Shown here in pieces: positions 14,495-16,187 of a stretch of DNA of 16,187 nt. The stretch covers positions 1 through 16,187 of the forward strand of contig JANRME010000172.1 in assembly GCA_033761835.1 (NCBI GenBank), read 5' to 3'. A model generated the notes under the pieces. The model did no database searches. It was given only the letters and a program-made list of their open reading frames with translations, and was not told the origin of the DNA. The stretch comes from JADJNW01 sp033761835. GTDB taxonomy: Bacteria > Bacteroidota > Bacteroidia > Chitinophagales > Saprospiraceae. The stretch's first letter is position 1. Every line of letters begins with the position of its first letter. A program made the translations under genes and the position numbers.

Positions 14495-15853
14495 TCAATT
14501 CTCGGTCGGCAACTCCATCAGAATGCGCCAGTCTTTCGGCAAGTAGTTATTGATGCGGTTGCCGATGCCTTTTATCCAACCTAAATTATGCCCTTCAAAA
14601 CGCACTAATGCCCAGCCCTCCGGGATTTTTTCCAATTGTATATTTTCTTTTTTCAAAAAACGAAGCGCTTGTTCTTTATCCAGGTTTACTGCCGGTAAAT
14701 CTTTTGCAATGCCAATGCTGAGCGCCAAGGCGTGGGAGGGTACAAAGTCTTTGCCTTTGGTGATGCCAATTTCCAAGCCAATGGCTGTTTTTGGTAAATA
14801 TTGCGTAATGATCTGACAATCTTCTATTTGCGATTGTAAAACACCGGAAATGATTCCGTTTTCATCTTGAAAGAAAGAAAAATCATCGGCATTTTTTAGC
14901 CATTTTTGAATGACAGGAATAAGTGCATTTGGCAAAGGTTTCAGCCTTTTGGAAGGCAAGTTTTTAGCAATCTTTATATTCGCATCATGTTTTTTCCTAA
15001 AGCAAGCAATATAAAAACCCTCTCCACGCACCCGATGCGGATAGAACTGGTAACCATATAATTTCGATACAATACCCCAATCTTCGGGAATCTCTAAACT
15101 CAATCGTTCCAACCCAAATTCATTCACCAGCCATTTAGCATTTTGTTCGTTTTCATCATCATTATAAGTACAAGTGCAATAAATTAAAATTCCGTGATAT
15201 TTTAATGCTTTTACAGCATCCGCCAAAATCCGCTTTTGGCGAGCAGCACAAAGTTGCACATTATTCGGCGACCATTCGGCAATCGCTCTTTTATCCTTAC
15301 GGAATAGCCCCTCCCCCGAGCAAGGCGCGTCCACCAACACCAGATCGAAAAAGCCTTCCAGCGCTGCAAAACCTCTGCTATCATAACTCGAAGCATGGGC
15401 ATTCGGGTAGCCCCATTTTATTAAATTCTCTTTAAGAATATGATATCGATTTTTAATTACTTCATTACACAATAAAAAACTTTCTTTATGTAAAGTCGAA
15501 GCCAACAGCGTGCTCTTACCCCCTGGTGCTGCACATAAATCCAACGTTTTGATCGGCTTATCCAGCTTAATAGTTTGCCGAACAGCTTCACATACAAACA
15601 TCGACGATGCCTCCTGCACATAATATACACCTGCATGAAAAGCTGGATCGAGCGTAAAGATTGGGCGCTCCGGCAAGTAAATAGCACTATTACACCATTT
15701 TACATGATCAAAATGATCTTTATTATTATGATCTTTTTGTAAATTCCAACGAATACTCGTGGGCGCGGGCTTATCCAATGCTTCGAGGAAATCACTGAAT
15801 TCATCGCCCAATTGAGTTTGCATCTGTAATAAAAAAGCTTCGGGAAAGTTCAT
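14495..15853 (-). CDS. rsmF: RsmF-like 16S rRNA m5C methyltransferase (NOL1/NOP2/Sun family)
   Basis: This SAM-dependent RNA cytosine-C5 methyltransferase acts on ribosomal RNA in the cytoplasm. The conserved order is visible: YYVQEASSM (77-85), the SAM-binding DLCAAPGGKS (105-114), motif IV DAPCSGEGLFRK (175-186) with catalytic-cycle cysteine C178, and motif VI YCTCTYNDDENEQ (225-237) with the attacking cysteine C228. A C-terminal region (about 300-452), ending in a small PUA-like segment (GWALVRFEGHNLGWIKGIGNRINNYLPKDWRI), is typical of the RsmF/YebU branch rather than RsmB. The length of 452 residues agrees. The exact target base (C1407 in E. coli) is inferred from family only. It starts 38 nt after the stop of another minus-strand gene, so the two could be co-transcribed. 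Confidence 0.9.
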   Translation of the reverse strand: MNFPEAFLLQMQTQLGDEFSDFLEALDKPAPTSIRWNLQKDHNNKDHFDHVKWCNSAIYLPERPIFTLDPAFHAGVYYVQEASSMFVCEAVRQTIKLDKPIKTLDLCAAPGGKSTLLASTLHKESFLLCNEVIKNRYHILKENLIKWGYPNAHASSYDSRGFAALEGFFDLVLVDAPCSGEGLFRKDKRAIAEWSPNNVQLCAARQKRILADAVKALKYHGILIYCTCTYNDDENEQNAKWLVNEFGLERLSLEIPEDWGIVSKLYGYQFYPHRVRGEGFYIACFRKKHDANIKIAKNLPSKRLKPLPNALIPVIQKWLKNADDFSFFQDENGIISGVLQSQIEDCQIITQYLPKTAIGLEIGITKGKDFVPSHALALSIGIAKDLPAVNLDKEQALRFLKKENIQLEKIPEGWALVRFEGHNLGWIKGIGNRINNYLPKDWRILMELPTEN

Positions 15854-15891
15854 TTTTAGTTAATAAAAAATGAATAATCTTTGAGATAGTT

Positions 15892-16187
15892 CTATGATGT
15901 AACACCTTGCGCCTGTGCATAAGCTTTACATTTTTCCCATTCTTCCTTGTAATAATCGCGCACCTTGTTCAAATCTTCCTTCGAAATCAAAGGCTTTTGA
16001 CTTACCAATGATGCAGGAATTAATTTTGCAGGATATAATATTAAATAAGATAATAATAACTGTGAGCGTCGCTGCAACCAACGTAGAAAGCGCAATTTGG
16101 AGTATTCTCGATTCTGATTAAACAAAAAGCTAAATTTTTTGATAATTTTTAACTCTTTTTCATTATAAGAACTATGCACCGCATCTA
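15892..16187 (-). CDS. Hypothetical protein, C-terminal part (continues past the right edge)
   Basis: I do not recognise this protein. The frame is open to the right edge: codons upstream of the GTG at 16179 (GCG, GAT) continue without a stop, and the visible part contains no methionine, so this is probably the C-terminal end of a longer gene. About 97 residues are visible. They are basic and helical in look (KLRFLRWLQRRSQLLLSYLI, then a KEDLNKVRDYYKEEWEKCK stretch), with no membrane helix that I can defend and no catalytic motif. It ends 38 nt before the RsmF-like start on the same strand, consistent with one transcript. Confidence 0.5.
   Translation of the reverse strand, partial: DAVHSSYNEKELKIIKKFSFLFNQNREYSKLRFLRWLQRRSQLLLSYLILYPAKLIPASLVSQKPLISKEDLNKVRDYYKEEWEKCKAYAQAQGVTS

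Noticed and set aside
14330..14584. 84-codon plus-strand frame
   Set aside because: It begins inside the Crp-like gene and ends inside the RsmF-like gene on the other strand; composition is not protein-like.

Overview
The window looks like a chromosomal stretch from a member of the Bacteroidota, possibly an environmental Saprospiria or Cytophagia type, though the genus cannot be fixed from the sequence alone. The signs are a FecR-like anti-sigma factor ending in a DUF4974 domain, an STN-type TonB-dependent receptor followed by a DUF4249 lipoprotein, a DUF2911 domain, TAnnTTTG-like -7 promoter boxes, and starts that mostly lack a Shine-Dalgarno sequence. The DNA is moderately AT-rich. I see no tRNA, rRNA, CRISPR array, phage gene or insertion sequence.

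Layout. 1-2009: a multidomain protein (degenerate alpha/beta hydrolase, DUF2911, beta-rich C-terminus) that is open at the left edge and closed by a strong intrinsic terminator. 2143-2865: GlpF-type aquaglyceroporin. 2964-4091: secreted PHP-domain phosphoesterase. 4256-5542: E2 acetyltransferase of the pyruvate dehydrogenase type. 5624-5983: CoA-binding (YccU-like) protein, bracketed by two copies of a palindromic repeat. 6036-6248 (minus): tiny membrane protein with four cysteines. 6357-7148: MazG. 7317-7922: bifunctional nuclease (DUF151) with a UVR tail. 8067-13443: a cell-surface signalling locus. 13690-14370: Crp/Fnr regulator. 14495-15853 (minus): RsmF-like rRNA m5C methyltransferase. 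15892 to the right edge (minus): C-terminal part of an unrecognised gene.

The clearest functional unit is 8067-13443: ECF sigma factor, FecR-like anti-sigma factor, STN-domain TonB-dependent receptor, and DUF4249 lipoprotein. By analogy with FecI/FecR/FecA, ligand binding at the receptor would be relayed through its periplasmic STN domain to FecR and then to the sigma factor, which would raise transcription of the receptor genes. The DUF4249 lipoprotein is translationally adjacent to the receptor and probably works with it at the cell surface. The substrate is unknown.

The other genes are mostly stand-alone housekeeping or metabolic genes. The most unusual structure is the repeat pair around the CoA-binding gene. 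One copy fills the whole upstream gap and runs into the start codon, and the other fills the whole downstream gap. The second point of note is the first gene, whose hydrolase domain seems to have lost two catalytic residues while being fused to DUF2911.
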